Program-made: the position numbers and the translations under genes
Shown here: piece by piece, positions 41,936 through 54,200 of the stretch
How positions within the stretch are numbered: the first letter of the stretch is position 1
Layout: each line of letters opens with the position of its first letter
Notes under the pieces: model-generated
Databases searched by the model: none
What the model saw: the letters and a program-made list of their open reading frames with translations, nothing else
Told to the model about the DNA's origin: nothing
NCBI RefSeq assembly: GCF_039529835.1
Contig: NZ_CP154262.1
Coordinates: forward strand, 1,054,001-1,118,000
Direction: 5' to 3'
Length of the DNA: 64,000 bases
Source of the DNA: Arthrobacter sp. TMP15
GTDB taxonomy: Bacteria; Actinomycetota; Actinomycetes; Actinomycetales; Micrococcaceae

Positions 41936-44900
41936 ATGGCATTGATCTCCCTGTTCACCTCCTTCACTAACAAGAGGCAACTCTTTACTGCTTCGGCAGC
42001 GATTGTTGTTTCGGCGGCAGTGGTGACAGGGGCAGTGATTTATCCAGGCTTCGCCACAGCTGACGTAGACCTCAACGACGGCAGCGTATGGGTCACCAAC
42101 CGTGCCGACGGTTTGGTGGGCCACCTCAATGACCAGTCAAAGGTCCTCGACGGTGGGTTTACGGCCACGAGCCCCACCTTCGACGTAGTTCAAAATGCCA
42201 GTAATGTTTTCATGAGCGGTGATGGTGGTTCCCTGCTGAATCCCGTGAACGTATCCATGATGGCAATGGATTCCGAGACTAGCCTGGGCGGCGGCAAAAC
42301 GGTTTCCCAGGGCAGCCATCTTGTAACGCTTAGCGATTCCGGTGCCGGGAAAGTTTGGGCAATGCCCAATGCGGAGGTGCCGGGTTTCAACGATAAAACC
42401 ACCAAGCCCATCCTGACAAATTTGGGTGGCGCGGTTTCTGTCACCGCACCGGATGACACTATCTACACTGCGGACAGCGATGCCGGTGAGCTGATTACCA
42501 CAGTGCTGAACGACGCCGGAAAAGTTGACTCCCAGGAGCGCACGGTCCTTGCCGGGTTGGCTGGTTTGGGAGACGTACAAATCACCGTTGCCGGTGGAAA
42601 ACCGGTGGTCTTTGCCGCGGCGAAAGGAACGCTGTTCCTTCCCGGTGGCAAGACCATCACTATTCCCAACGCTCAGGGAGCTTTGTTGGCCCAGCCAACG
42701 GAAGAGGGTGATTTTGTAGCCGTAGAAACGGCTACTGCCTTGTTCACCCAGCCTCTTGACGGATCAGATGCGAACGTTCTGCAGTTATCTGGCACAGGAA
42801 AAACTGTGGCCCCGGTAGTTCAAAACAATTGTGTCCACGCGGCCTGGTCCCGAGCAAACAAATATGTGCTGGCCTGCAACGGCAGTGGTGAACTGGTGGA
42901 CATCCCCAAGGCAAGCGGGAAATCAGAGTTTGTTTTCCGTAAAAACCGGGACGTAGTGGTCCTCAACGATGTCAATACCGGCAATGTGTGGCTGGTCAAT
43001 CAAAATATGCTCCTGGTCAATAATTGGGATGACCTGAAGACGGACTTGAAGAAGGCGGACAACGCTGACAAGGACTCGGCTGACCCGAACGTTGTCAACA
43101 CCTTGCCCGACAGGACCAAACCTAACCGTCCCCCCGAAGCAGTAGCGGACTCCTTTGGCGTGCGAGCAGGGCGGACCACCATCCTGCCGGTGCTCTTTAA
43201 CGATTCCGACCCCGATGGTGACGTACTCACAGTGGAGCCTCCCGGTGTGGCACCTGAGATGGGTGCGTTGGCCTCCATCTATGATGGAACAGGCTTACAG
43301 ATCACAGTCCCGGATGGACAAGCCGGGGCCGGATCCTTCGCGTATTCCGTCAACGATGGCCGCGGCGGCACCTCCACGGCGGCTGTCAATGTGCGGGTAG
43401 TGCCGGTGAGTGAAAACTCCCCTCCCGACACCATGCGTGACTCCACCCTGGTGGTGGAGTCGGGCCAGACCATGAGCCAAAATATCTTGACGGATTGGAT
43501 CGATCCCGACGGGGATGATATCTATCTAAATGACGCGGTGTCAGAGGACGGCTCAGCCGTCATCAAGTCCACCCCTGATGGTCAGCTCAGCTATACCGAC
43601 GATGGTGAAAATATTGGTATGAAGTCCATGATGATCTCTGTTTCAGATGGTCAGGACATCACCGAGAAAAAAATTCTCGTCAACGTCAAGTCGGCAGGGG
43701 CCGTGCCTCCGGTTGCCAATGCGGACTTTTTCAAGGCTGTGGTTGGTCAGCCAGTAGTGCTAGCCCCGTTGAAGAATGATCAGGATCCGGCGGGTGGCAA
43801 ATTGCGGTTGGCGAGCGTTTCCAAGCCGGAAAATTCAACGGTTTCTGAGATCGCAGATAATGGTACATTCATCTTTACCTCCAGTGCTGTGGGACCTGTT
43901 TATTTGGAATACCAGGTGACGAATGGACCAATGAGCGCAACAGGTCTTATTCGAGTTGAAGTGGTGGAAGCTGATTTACAAGGGCTGCCTGTTGCGGTCA
44001 GGGATCTGGTCATGCTGCCCTCAGGTGGGTCAGCTTTGGTAGATGTATTGGGAAATGACTCGGACCCTGCGGGCGGCGTGTTAGTCATCCAGTCTGTTGA
44101 ATTGCCTACAGGATCGCCTGTCTCCGCCACGATCATTGACCGAAACATCATCAAGGTGACGGATTTGCGTGGCTTGAAAGACAAAATGAGCATCAAATAC
44201 ACCATTTCCAACGGAGTCGGCAATGCTGCCGGCGAAATCTCGGTGGTTCGTATTCCCGCACCGGATAAGTTGCTGCCACCAAGAGTTGAGCCGGACACCG
44301 CCATTGTGCGGGTTGGGGATGTGGTGACCATCCCGGTCCTGGAAAACGACTCAGACCCCAATGGTGAGGTACTTAAGTCCCCCGTCGTGGTGGAGTCTCC
44401 GGATGAAGCCTTGGGCAAACTATTTACGGATCAGAACCAGCTGCGCTTTATTGCCGGTCCAACGGCCAAAACAGTCCAAGGCGTGTACAAGGTGGCGAAC
44501 AGCTCCGGTCAGTTCAACTCGGCGCAAGTCACTATCACCATTGTTGCAGCCGACCCCGAACACAATCTGCCGCCGGCCCCTAAAAACCTTACCGGACGTG
44601 TTATTGCGGGAGACCAGGTTCGGATTGTGGTTCCACTGGACGGTATTGACCCGGAGGGGGATTCCGTTGAACTGGTTGGAATTGACCAAGGGCCGGGGCT
44701 GGGAACAGCTGAGACAGGCAATGGGTTTATTTACTATACGGCCGGCGGGAGCTCCTCCGGAACGGATTCATTCACGTACCGGGTGCGCGACAGGCTCGGT
44801 GCCGAAGCAACAGCAAGAGTTGACGTTGGTATTGCCCCGCCACTTGCTGTGAACCACCCTCCTGTCACCGAGGACGATTACATCACGATGCGCCCGGGGC

Positions 44901-47900
44901 GCAAGCTTGCTTTGGATGTTCTGCTCAATGATTCCGATCCTGACGGTGGACAGTTAGGGCTGGTCAAGGATGGCTTCCAGGGCCCGGCTGAGATGAAGCC
45001 GACTGTGACGGAGAAGTCAAAAGTGCTTCTAACATCTCCAGCGGAGCCCGGCATCTCCACCATGATGTACACGGTTTCAGATAAGTTTGGAGCCACAGCC
45101 ACCGGCAATATCCGCATGACTGTGACAGCGGATGCACCTTTGAAAGCGCCCATAGCCCGCGATGACCGTGTCACGGTCAAACAGATGCTGGGCAAGAACA
45201 CAGTTGATGTTCCAGTGCTTGAAAATGATGCTGATCCAGACGGGGTGACGGAGGAGCTCAAGGTCAGTATTCAAGCAGTCACCGGGATGAACTTAGATAC
45301 TGCCACTGTCACTTCTGATGGAGCCGTCCGGGTTGAACTTGTCCCACAAGAACAGTTGATTCCTTACACCATTACGGATCAAGATGAGTTGAGATCCACA
45401 GCGCTCATCTGGGTTCCGGGGCAGGATAAGCAATACCCCGCGCTCAAGAGCACTGACGTCATTCGAATGACGGCCGGTGAGAGTGCCGTGATGAAACTTG
45501 CCGACTATGTCCAAGTCAGAGATGGACGCACTCCCCGGCTGACTGAGGAATCGAAAATCTCACTTGTTGGTGCAGGAAAAGACAATGTCATTGTTGGCGA
45601 TGGTGCCGGAGTCAATTATGCCTCCGACATCAAGTTCTACGGTCCCGGATCAATCACCTTTGAGGTCACCGATGGGACGGGACCGAACGATCCAGCCGGG
45701 CTAAAATCCACGCTAACCGTCATGACACTGGTTGATCCTGCTAAGGTGTCTACCCCCGATAAAAAAGACGAAAAGAAGAATACCCCACCCACGTTCACAG
45801 GATCCTCATTGGATGTGCCCCAACAAGAAAAAGCCAGTTTGGATGTAGGCCCTTTGGCATTCGATATTGATCCAGGGGATAAGGAAAAGTTTAAGTACGC
45901 CATGGTGAGCAGCCAGCCTGGAAACTTCGAGGTATCTTTCGCCGGTACCATTTTGAGCGTATCCCAAAGTAATGGCACCCAGGTGGGTGCGCAGGCAACT
46001 GTGCAGCTTAGTGTTACTGACGGCAGCAACGATCCGGTTGTGGCCGAAGTCCTCCTGCGCGCAATGTCAACCTCACTTCCGCCCCCGGTGGCAAATGATG
46101 ACATTGTGCTGGAGGCCTTCGCTGGCCGTGCTGAAGTAGTCAAAGTGTTGGCAAATGACGTCAATCCATTCCCCGATACGCCTTTGCGCGTGGTGGACAC
46201 AACGACGGAAACCGGCAGTGCGGGTATCACCGTGACGCACACGGGCGACAGCGTGAGTGTTAACAGCAATGAAGATTACAAGGGCACGGTGGTGGTTAGA
46301 TACACCGTAGAGGACAAAACCAAGGATGCGGGCCGGCACGCAACAGGCCGCATCAAAATCACCATCAAGGGCAAACCCGAGGCACCCAGCAAACCTCAGA
46401 TTGTTGAAGAACGGGACAAGGCTGTCCTGCTGAAATGGGATCCACCAGCAGATAATGGCTCACCCATTACCAAATACACTGTGAGCTGGGCAGGTGGTAC
46501 TCAGGATTGTGCCACCAACACGTGCACCATTACAGGGCTGACCAACGCCAAAGAATATAAGTTCGCTGTGGCGGCTAGCAATGCTGTTGGTACGTCAGCA
46601 CCATCGCCGTTATCAGCCGTTGCGATGCCAGATAAAGTTCCAGACGCACCGGGAGCCCCTACTACTACTTTTGGTGATAAGTCGGTCAGCGTTGAATGGG
46701 TGACGCCCGTGGGAGAATTCTCCGCCGTCACGAAATTCAACGTTGAAATATCGCCCGCGCCACCGGGACAAAACGGCCAGAAACCCGGGGTAACTGGCAA
46801 CTCCCTAACCTGGTCCGGGCTGACGAACGGAACTGAATACCAGTTCAGAGTCCAAGCCATTAATAAGGCGCCTAAACCTTCAGCGTGGAGCCCCTACTCA
46901 GCTTCGGTAGTACCGGCTGGCGTACCATCCGCCCCTGCCGCGCCCACTGTTCAGATGCTCAACCAGGTTGGCAGTCAGAACCAGATTAGCGTCCAGTGGG
47001 CGGCGCCCTTCAACAACGGCGCAGCTATCAGCGGTTACACGCTGACCCAAAGCGGCGGGGGTGAGCCCTCACGGGCCTACACGCCGGGCACCAACGCTCA
47101 GACCGTAACGGTGAACAACTCAACGGCTCCCTATACTTTCGCGGTAGTCGCCACAAACAAGGCTGGAACCAGCGGTGCCAGCCCTGCCTCAACCCCGCAA
47201 CGAGCCGTAGGCAAGGTGGGCATCATGGCCGCACCGAGCATAAAGATAGTGGATGAAACCGCAGCTGGTGGGCGTGTTCAAGTTGGCTACACACCTCTAA
47301 CTGCTGCGCAGCTCAATGGTTATGCAGCCAATGAGGTTACGTACTGCGTTACCCTCACCACTACGGGAGAAACCTGTGGAGTTGCTTCCGGAGCCGTTCT
47401 GTCCTCTCCTAATGGAAGTGGCGTAGCAGCCACCGTCAGGGCACGGGCCGCTACGGGAGCGTTCGCATCGAACGGGGACAACTCAGCAGCATCCCCCACG
47501 GTTACTCCTTACGGTGTTCCGCAGCGGACCACAGTGAGCGGAAACCAAGCCGGAGAGGGAGATAAGACCTTGAGCTGGACCTGGGCGGCGGCTAACAACA
47601 ATGGCAGTGCCATCACCCGTTACGAAAGCAGCCTCAATGGTGCTGGCTGGGAAAGCAGGGCAAAGGCTTTGAGCTTTTCCTTTACGGGAGTCTATGATCA
47701 ATCAGCAACTCTGAGCGTGAGAGCTTGCAACGCTGGGGGTTGCGGTGCGCCCTCCCCTGCGGTTTCAGCCAAAGCCGGGTCTAAACCACCACCTCCAGCG
47801 CCGCCGGTGACTGAAGTCCGTGTACAAGCTGGAGACTGGCACTCTTGTACGCAAGGACCTGGAGAACGCAACAACTTCTCATCCAACCCGGCTACCTGCG

Positions 47901-48091
47901 ACGGTAATATTTCCCCTGGGGGAAACGTTGATCTTGGGGGAAAGTGGCTGGATTATGCCGATGGTTGGGTTCAGGTGACAGGCTGCAGCGGCAGCTGGTA
48001 CGTCATGTCAACAGGTCCACAAGCCGGTCGCTGGGTTAAGGGCATCACAGTAGATGTGCGTGATCGCAATGGGGGCAACGTCCGCTGCTAG
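41936..48091 (+). CDS. Giant Ig-like/FN3 envelope protein 1
   Basis: About 2,051-aa surface-type protein. Basic N-terminus plus one hydrophobic segment ending GFATAD (signal peptide or anchor), then ~350 residues of beta-propeller-like repeats (GSVWVTNRADGLVGHLN), about eleven Ig/cadherin-like modules of ~95 residues with LxNDSDPDGD loops (likely calcium-binding), three clear FN3 modules (GLTNAKEYKFAVAASN, GLTNGTEYQFRVQAIN) plus two weaker ones, and a four-Cys C-terminal module whose last residue is Cys. The ATG at 41936 has AAAGG upstream; an in-frame extension to 41837 is rejected. Tandem paralogue of the gene at 48284. Probably an adhesin or cell-wall scaffold. Confidence 0.85.
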   Translation: MALISLFTSFTNKRQLFTASAAIVVSAAVVTGAVIYPGFATADVDLNDGSVWVTNRADGLVGHLNDQSKVLDGGFTATSPTFDVVQNASNVFMSGDGGSLLNPVNVSMMAMDSETSLGGGKTVSQGSHLVTLSDSGAGKVWAMPNAEVPGFNDKTTKPILTNLGGAVSVTAPDDTIYTADSDAGELITTVLNDAGKVDSQERTVLAGLAGLGDVQITVAGGKPVVFAAAKGTLFLPGGKTITIPNAQGALLAQPTEEGDFVAVETATALFTQPLDGSDANVLQLSGTGKTVAPVVQNNCVHAAWSRANKYVLACNGSGELVDIPKASGKSEFVFRKNRDVVVLNDVNTGNVWLVNQNMLLVNNWDDLKTDLKKADNADKDSADPNVVNTLPDRTKPNRPPEAVADSFGVRAGRTTILPVLFNDSDPDGDVLTVEPPGVAPEMGALASIYDGTGLQITVPDGQAGAGSFAYSVNDGRGGTSTAAVNVRVVPVSENSPPDTMRDSTLVVESGQTMSQNILTDWIDPDGDDIYLNDAVSEDGSAVIKSTPDGQLSYTDDGENIGMKSMMISVSDGQDITEKKILVNVKSAGAVPPVANADFFKAVVGQPVVLAPLKNDQDPAGGKLRLASVSKPENSTVSEIADNGTFIFTSSAVGPVYLEYQVTNGPMSATGLIRVEVVEADLQGLPVAVRDLVMLPSGGSALVDVLGNDSDPAGGVLVIQSVELPTGSPVSATIIDRNIIKVTDLRGLKDKMSIKYTISNGVGNAAGEISVVRIPAPDKLLPPRVEPDTAIVRVGDVVTIPVLENDSDPNGEVLKSPVVVESPDEALGKLFTDQNQLRFIAGPTAKTVQGVYKVANSSGQFNSAQVTITIVAADPEHNLPPAPKNLTGRVIAGDQVRIVVPLDGIDPEGDSVELVGIDQGPGLGTAETGNGFIYYTAGGSSSGTDSFTYRVRDRLGAEATARVDVGIAPPLAVNHPPVTEDDYITMRPGRKLALDVLLNDSDPDGGQLGLVKDGFQGPAEMKPTVTEKSKVLLTSPAEPGISTMMYTVSDKFGATATGNIRMTVTADAPLKAPIARDDRVTVKQMLGKNTVDVPVLENDADPDGVTEELKVSIQAVTGMNLDTATVTSDGAVRVELVPQEQLIPYTITDQDELRSTALIWVPGQDKQYPALKSTDVIRMTAGESAVMKLADYVQVRDGRTPRLTEESKISLVGAGKDNVIVGDGAGVNYASDIKFYGPGSITFEVTDGTGPNDPAGLKSTLTVMTLVDPAKVSTPDKKDEKKNTPPTFTGSSLDVPQQEKASLDVGPLAFDIDPGDKEKFKYAMVSSQPGNFEVSFAGTILSVSQSNGTQVGAQATVQLSVTDGSNDPVVAEVLLRAMSTSLPPPVANDDIVLEAFAGRAEVVKVLANDVNPFPDTPLRVVDTTTETGSAGITVTHTGDSVSVNSNEDYKGTVVVRYTVEDKTKDAGRHATGRIKITIKGKPEAPSKPQIVEERDKAVLLKWDPPADNGSPITKYTVSWAGGTQDCATNTCTITGLTNAKEYKFAVAASNAVGTSAPSPLSAVAMPDKVPDAPGAPTTTFGDKSVSVEWVTPVGEFSAVTKFNVEISPAPPGQNGQKPGVTGNSLTWSGLTNGTEYQFRVQAINKAPKPSAWSPYSASVVPAGVPSAPAAPTVQMLNQVGSQNQISVQWAAPFNNGAAISGYTLTQSGGGEPSRAYTPGTNAQTVTVNNSTAPYTFAVVATNKAGTSGASPASTPQRAVGKVGIMAAPSIKIVDETAAGGRVQVGYTPLTAAQLNGYAANEVTYCVTLTTTGETCGVASGAVLSSPNGSGVAATVRARAATGAFASNGDNSAASPTVTPYGVPQRTTVSGNQAGEGDKTLSWTWAAANNNGSAITRYESSLNGAGWESRAKALSFSFTGVYDQSATLSVRACNAGGCGAPSPAVSAKAGSKPPPPAPPVTEVRVQAGDWHSCTQGPGERNNFSSNPATCDGNISPGGNVDLGGKWLDYADGWVQVTGCSGSWYVMSTGPQAGRWVKGITVDVRDRNGGNVRC

Positions 48092-48105
48092 GTTTACTCC
48101 AACCC

Positions 48106-48143
48106 CAATGGGGAGGCGCTCCGACGGGCACAACTCCCCATTG
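48106..48143 (+). terminator. Stem-loop after Ig/FN3 gene 1
   Basis: CAATGGGGAG (48106-48115) and CTCCCCATTG (48134-48143), perfect 10-bp stem, 14 nt past the stop. No T-run; likely a partial terminator or processing signal between the two paralogues. The 192-nt gap holds no gene. Confidence 0.5.
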
Positions 48144-48283
48144 CGAGCAATGCCCAGTTACGGAACACTAACAGTGGGTTAGTAGTCCTTAGGGGGAGCG
48201 CTGCCCAGTGTCACCACCGATCAATTATTTTTACAAGTGTCTTCTAGCCGGTCACCAAAATCCGGCGAGTTAAGGGTTTTTTC

Positions 48284-51200
48284 ATGGCTTTAAACGTTTT
48301 TGCCGGGAAGATCACGCAACGGCGGTTCTTCTCAGTATCCGCCGCTGCAGTTGTTTCCGCCGCTGTTGTTGCCGGGGCATTGATCTACCCCGGTTTCAGC
48401 ACCGCCGACGTGGATCTCAACGACGGCAGCGTGTGGGTGACCAACCGCAGCATCAACATGGTGGGGCACCTCAATGTCCCCTCGAAGGTGCTTGATGGCG
48501 GCTTCACCGCCACCTCGGATGGTTTCGACGTACTCCAGGACGCCGGAACGGTCTTCATGGACAACGATTCCGGGACCCTCCTGAACCAGGTTGACGTGCC
48601 CGCCATGACACTGACCCAGGACACAGCACTTGGCGCCAGCAAAACCATCTCCCTGGGCAGTGAAATCACTGTCATCACCGACCCGGCCTCCGGCAAGGTG
48701 TGGAGCGTACCCACCAACACCGCCGGCTCGTTCGATGAAAAAACCACAAAACCAATCCGGACGAAGATCACCAATGCACGCGCCGCCGTCGCCCTTAAAA
48801 CGGACGACGGCGTGAGTCAGGTTTTTGTGCTTGACCCGCGTGCCGCCGTGCTCACCGAGCTAAACGTCTCCGGTGACGGAAAAGTTATTGAGGCTACGGA
48901 CGCCACCATGGAGGGCTTGCCGGAAAACGGCCGGCTGACGCTAAGCGTTGTGGGGGATAAGCCGGTAGTGCTTGACCCCGAGACCGGGACCGTGTTTCTT
49001 CCGGGAAATAAAAAAGTGGTGGTCCCCTCAGCCAAGGGGGCAAAACTGCAGCAGCGCAGTGAGAAAAGCGATTTTGTCGCACTAGAAACCGGTAACTCGT
49101 TGGTGCTCCAACCCCTGGGCGGTGGCACGGCAACGATTATTGATGCGGGATCGTTGGGGACCCCCATTGCCCCAGTACAGCAGGGCGGCTGCGTCCACAG
49201 TGCCTGGAATGGCTCAAATAAATACCTTTTCCACTGTGTGGACGGTGAGTCAAAGCCACGGGATATTCCCAAGGCGACGGCGGCATCCGATCTGGTGTTC
49301 AGGAAGAACCGCGATGTGGTGGTGCTCAACGACATGGCCGGTGGGGACGTCTGGCTTGTCAATGAAAACATGATGCTTGTCAACAACTGGGATGATCTCA
49401 GTGTTGACCAAAAGAACGCCGAAGATTCTGATAAAGACTCAGCCGATCCCAACGTTGTGAACACGCTGCCGGATAGGACAAAACCCAACCGGCCACCCGT
49501 AGCCGAACCCGACCAGTACGGCGTCCGTGCCGGAAGCACCACGCTATTACCTGTGCTGTACAACGACTCCGACCCTGACGGCGACGTGCTCACAGTGCGT
49601 GACAGCGCCGAAAATATCAAGGCAGGGAGCTTGCAAACCGTCTATGGCGGGACGGGCTTGCAACTGGTGACTCCGGCTGACGCACCCGCCGTCACCGAAA
49701 CTTTTAGTTACACCAACGACGACGGTCGCGGCGGAACAGATCAGGGCGCCGTGAGCGTTCGGGTGGTACCCGAGGCTGAGAATTCAGAACCTGTTTCAAT
49801 GCGCCCCACCACCATGATTGTTGGCCAGGGGCAAACGATCAGCCAAAATGTTCTGGCAGACATGCTGGATCCTGACGGCGACAGCATCTTCCTTGTCGGA
49901 GCGTCCTCGGCCGAGGAAACCGGCCAGGTGAAGTTCACCCCGGACGGTGAACTGAGCTACACCGATGATGGATCCTCCAACGGTCTGCGCACCGTAACCA
50001 TCAAGGTCTCCGATACGCGCTCCATTGTGGAGAAGAAGATCAAGGTCAGCGTCAAACCTTCCGGCGGCGTGCCGCCAGTGGCCAACGCCGATTACGCCCG
50101 GGTTGTTGTGGGCCAAAGCGCCATTGTTGCACCCTTGGCGAATGACCAGGATCCGCTAGGTGGCGAACTTCGCTTAGCCAGTGTGGACAAGCCGGAGAGC
50201 GGAACTCTCTCTGCTATTGCCGATAACGGCACCTTCACCTTCTCTTCTGAAACTCTGGGCGCCAGCTACCTGACGTACCAGGTCACCAACGGTCCCCAAA
50301 GCGCTACGGGTTTGATTCGGGTTGATGTGGTTGCGGCGCAGAAAGACCTTGCCCCCATTGCTGTGAAGGATATGGCGCTGCTGCCCGTTGGCGGCAGCAC
50401 CTTGGTTGATGTCCTTGGCAATGACACCGATCCAGCTGGTGGGGTATTGGTGGTTCGCGGGGTTGACGTCTCAGCGGACGCAGGCGTCTCGGTAACCGTT
50501 TTGGAACACAACATTTTGAAGATTACTGACATCAGAGACCCAGGTTTCCCTGTCACCATTAATTACACAGTCTCAAACGGTCAGGGCACCTCTACCGGTG
50601 CTGTTGCCGTGGTACGTATTCCATCACCAGCTACGCTGCAACCACCCGTGGCGCATGATGACGTGGCAGACGTTCGGGTGGGCGATGTGGTGCGCATCCC
50701 CGTGCTCGCCAACGATTTTGATCCTAACGGGGCTACGCTAAAACATCCGGAAATTGTGGACCAACCGGATGAAGCAGCCGGAAAACTATGGGTGGATCAG
50801 GATTCGCTGCGTTTTCTGGCCGGGCCCACCCCGGGCGCTGTGAGCGTTATCTATCAAGTCACCAACGCATCGGGTCAAACCGATTCTGCCACCGTGACAA
50901 TCAACATCGTGGCCCAGGATGTTGAACGGAATCTGCCTCCGGCACCTAAAAATGTCAAGGGGCGGGTGATCGCCGGTGGTCAAACCAAGATTCAGATTCC
51001 TCTGGACGGTATTGATCCCGATGGGGACTCGGTGCAACTTGCCGGCATTGACATTGCCCCTACGCTGGGCACGGCCGTGGCGGGTAAGGGTTTCGTCTTG
51101 TATACGGCGGCAGGAAATGCTGCCGGGACTGACAAGTTCACCTATAAAGTCAGAGACCGTCTGGGCGCCGAAGCGATAGGAACGGTTGAGGTGGGGATTG

Positions 51201-54200
51201 CTCCGGAAGATTCCAGCAACCGCCCTCCAGCAGCCGCCGATGACTTCATCTCTATGCGGCCGGACCGTAAGGTGGCCCTTGATGTGGTCCTCAATGACAC
51301 TGATCCGGACGCAGACCAGCTCTTTGTAATCAAGGACGGTTTCAATGGTCCTGACGAGATGGAGCCTTCCGTTACCGATCTTGGACGGGTGCTGCTGACG
51401 AGCCCCTCAGCCACGGGTATTGCCACCATGGGGTACACGGTCAGTGATCCTTCAGGTGCCAGAGCAACAGCAAACATCCGAATGAACGTCACCCCGGATG
51501 CTCCTTTGCGTGCGCCGATTGCCCGCGATGATGAGGTCACAATTCAGGAGGCACTGGGAAAGAACACCGTCACTGTTCCTGTGTTGAAAAATGATGAGGA
51601 CCCGGACGGTGTTGCCGATGAACTGGCGCTGACTCTGACGCTGCCCAATGAGAATGCCTCCATCAATTCCGATGGCACGCTACGCATCACCTTGAGCGCT
51701 AAACCGCAGATGATCCCTTACACAGTGACTGATCAGGACAAGCTCTCCTCGAGCGCCATTGTGTGGGTGCCGGGCTTGGACGCCCAATACCCGGTGTTGG
51801 CCAGCAACGAAGTCATTAAAGTCCAGGCGGGTGAGACGGCTGTGGCGAACCTTGGCGACTACGTCAAAGTCCGCGAGGGGCGCACGCCCAGGATCAGCCA
51901 GGCTGACAAGATCCAGATGATTGGTGCCCCTGCCCGTGAGGCATTGACAGCCGATGGTGCGGCGCTGACGTACAAGGCCGATCTAGCTTTTTACGGCCCC
52001 GGATCCATCACCTTTGAGGTTACTGACGGCACAGGCCCGGAGGATCCTGACGGTTTGAAATCAACGCTGACGATCATGACCGAGGTAACTCCGGCACCGG
52101 CAAAGAATCTGCCGCCCAAGCTCCAGGGAACAGAACTGACGGTTGCCCAGCTTGAATCCGGCACCGTAAATCTTGGGCTACTAGCCAGCGACCCCGAGAA
52201 GGATCAGCTGAAGTTCGCCATCACCGGAGATAGTCCCGCCGGCCTCAAGACCAAGCTCGACGGCGCGAGCCTCACCGTTGAGGCGGCAAAAGAGGCAGGA
52301 CTGGGTTCGGCTCATTCTTTAGGAATTTCAGTGGAGGATGGGCACAACCCACCTGTCACAGCCGAGGTGAATATCATAGTGAGCTCCTCAACCAAACCCA
52401 AGGCCGTGGCCAATGCCGACTCAGTTCCTGATGCCCACGCAGGCAGGATGGAAACAATTCCTGTGCTGGAAAATGATGTCAATCCGTTCCCTGACACCGC
52501 CTTGAAAATAGTGGATGCAAAGATGGTCACGGGTGCCCCCGGCACACAGGTGTCTGTCGCGGGATCAAATGTCACAGTGCAGGCTCCGGAGGATTTCACC
52601 GGCAACGTAGTTGTTCTTTACACGGTGGCCGACAAAACCGAGGATCCGGCACGCCACGTTGATGGACGCATTACCTTGAACGTGAAAGGCAAGCCAGCCG
52701 TTCCAGCTGTTCCGCTGGTGCAGGAAGTCAAGAGTAAATCCGTGCTGCTGAAGTGGAGCACACCGGTGGACAATGGCTCAGCACTAACTGGTTACACAGT
52801 CAAACGCAGTGACGGTCTCACCCAGAGCTGTGCCACCAACACCTGTTTGATCACGGGGTTGACGAACTCAAAGCCTTATACCTTTACGGTGAGTGCAAAA
52901 AATGCTGTGGGGGAGTCCGCCTTCTCCAAAGCCTCTGCCTCGGCCACACCCGACCAACAGCCGGATAAGCCTGCACCGCCCGCCATTGTCCGTGGTGACA
53001 CAACGCTGGATGTGAGCTGGGTGACCCCGGTGGGCGAGTACTCTGCCGTCAAAAGTTTCAACGTGCAGATCTCCCCGGTTCCTGCCGGCCAGAACCCGCA
53101 AAAATCGGTGACTGGAAACAAGCTTGTTTGGCCGGGCCTGACCAACGGGACAGAGTACACGTTCCGTGTACAGGCAATTAACAGCGCGCCCAAGCCATCA
53201 GAGTGGAGTGCGTACACCGCCAAGGCGGTTTCACCGGCTGGTAAACCATTTGCCCCTGCGCCGCCAACAACCTCACTGGTTGATCAGGTGGGCAATCAAA
53301 ACCAAGTGCGGGTCAATTGGAGCGCACCAAAACTCAATGGCGGAGTGCTCAAGCAATACACGCTCTTCACGTATTTGGATGGGGCACAAAAAGATGCCAT
53401 CACCACCACGCAAACAAGCCAGACGGTGTCCCTGCCCAACGCGGTTGCCAACTACACATTCAAGGTCCAGGCAACTACCGAAGTGTCAGGATCTGAGCTG
53501 AGCCCGGCATCTGCTGGCTGGCGATCAGTCAGCCAGCCCGGTCAAGTGGGCCAACCTACTATCGCTTTGGCCAACACAGGCGGATCCGGTGGACAAGTCA
53601 CTCTTACTTTCCCGGCCCTCAGCGGCGCTGCCCTGGGTGGGGCCACGCCAGGGGAGATAACGTACTTTGCCAATGTGAGCCCAGGGGCCAACAACATACC
53701 TGTGACATCAGGACAAACGATTTCCGCCACCAATGGTGCAAACACCACCGTCACTGTGCGAGCCAAATCGGCAGTGTTCGCCAGCTCTGGAAGTGCCTCG
53801 GCGCCGTCGAACTCGGTGAAACCCTACGGCACCCCAGGGACAGCCGGACTTAGCGGCAGCAATGGTGGTGCTGACAGCACCTCTGTTTCCTACTCCTGGA
53901 GTTTCCCCGGAGGAGCCGTGGACGCCAAGCACGTGGAGATTCTCCTCCCAAGTGGTGGCTGGTCCAGTAAGAATGGGAATGGAAGTGCATCGTTTAATAC
54001 CGGCGGATATGACACCCAGGTCACCATCCAGGCACGGACGGTGAACTCCATTGGCCAGTACGGTCCTGTGCAGACTGTCACGCCCAAGAGCGGGAAAAAG
54101 ACGCCACCGAAGCCTACCTCGTGGACTCTTTCGGTCAATCCGCGGAGCTGCCTGGAGAAGGCGTCCGGCAACGGTGACCACTTCACCCCGGGCAGCCCTG

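Noticed and set aside
45637-46269. 210-codon minus-strand ORF inside the first giant gene
   Set aside because: Ser/Thr/Pro-rich antisense shadow caused by the Asp/Gly/Thr codons of the Ig repeats.
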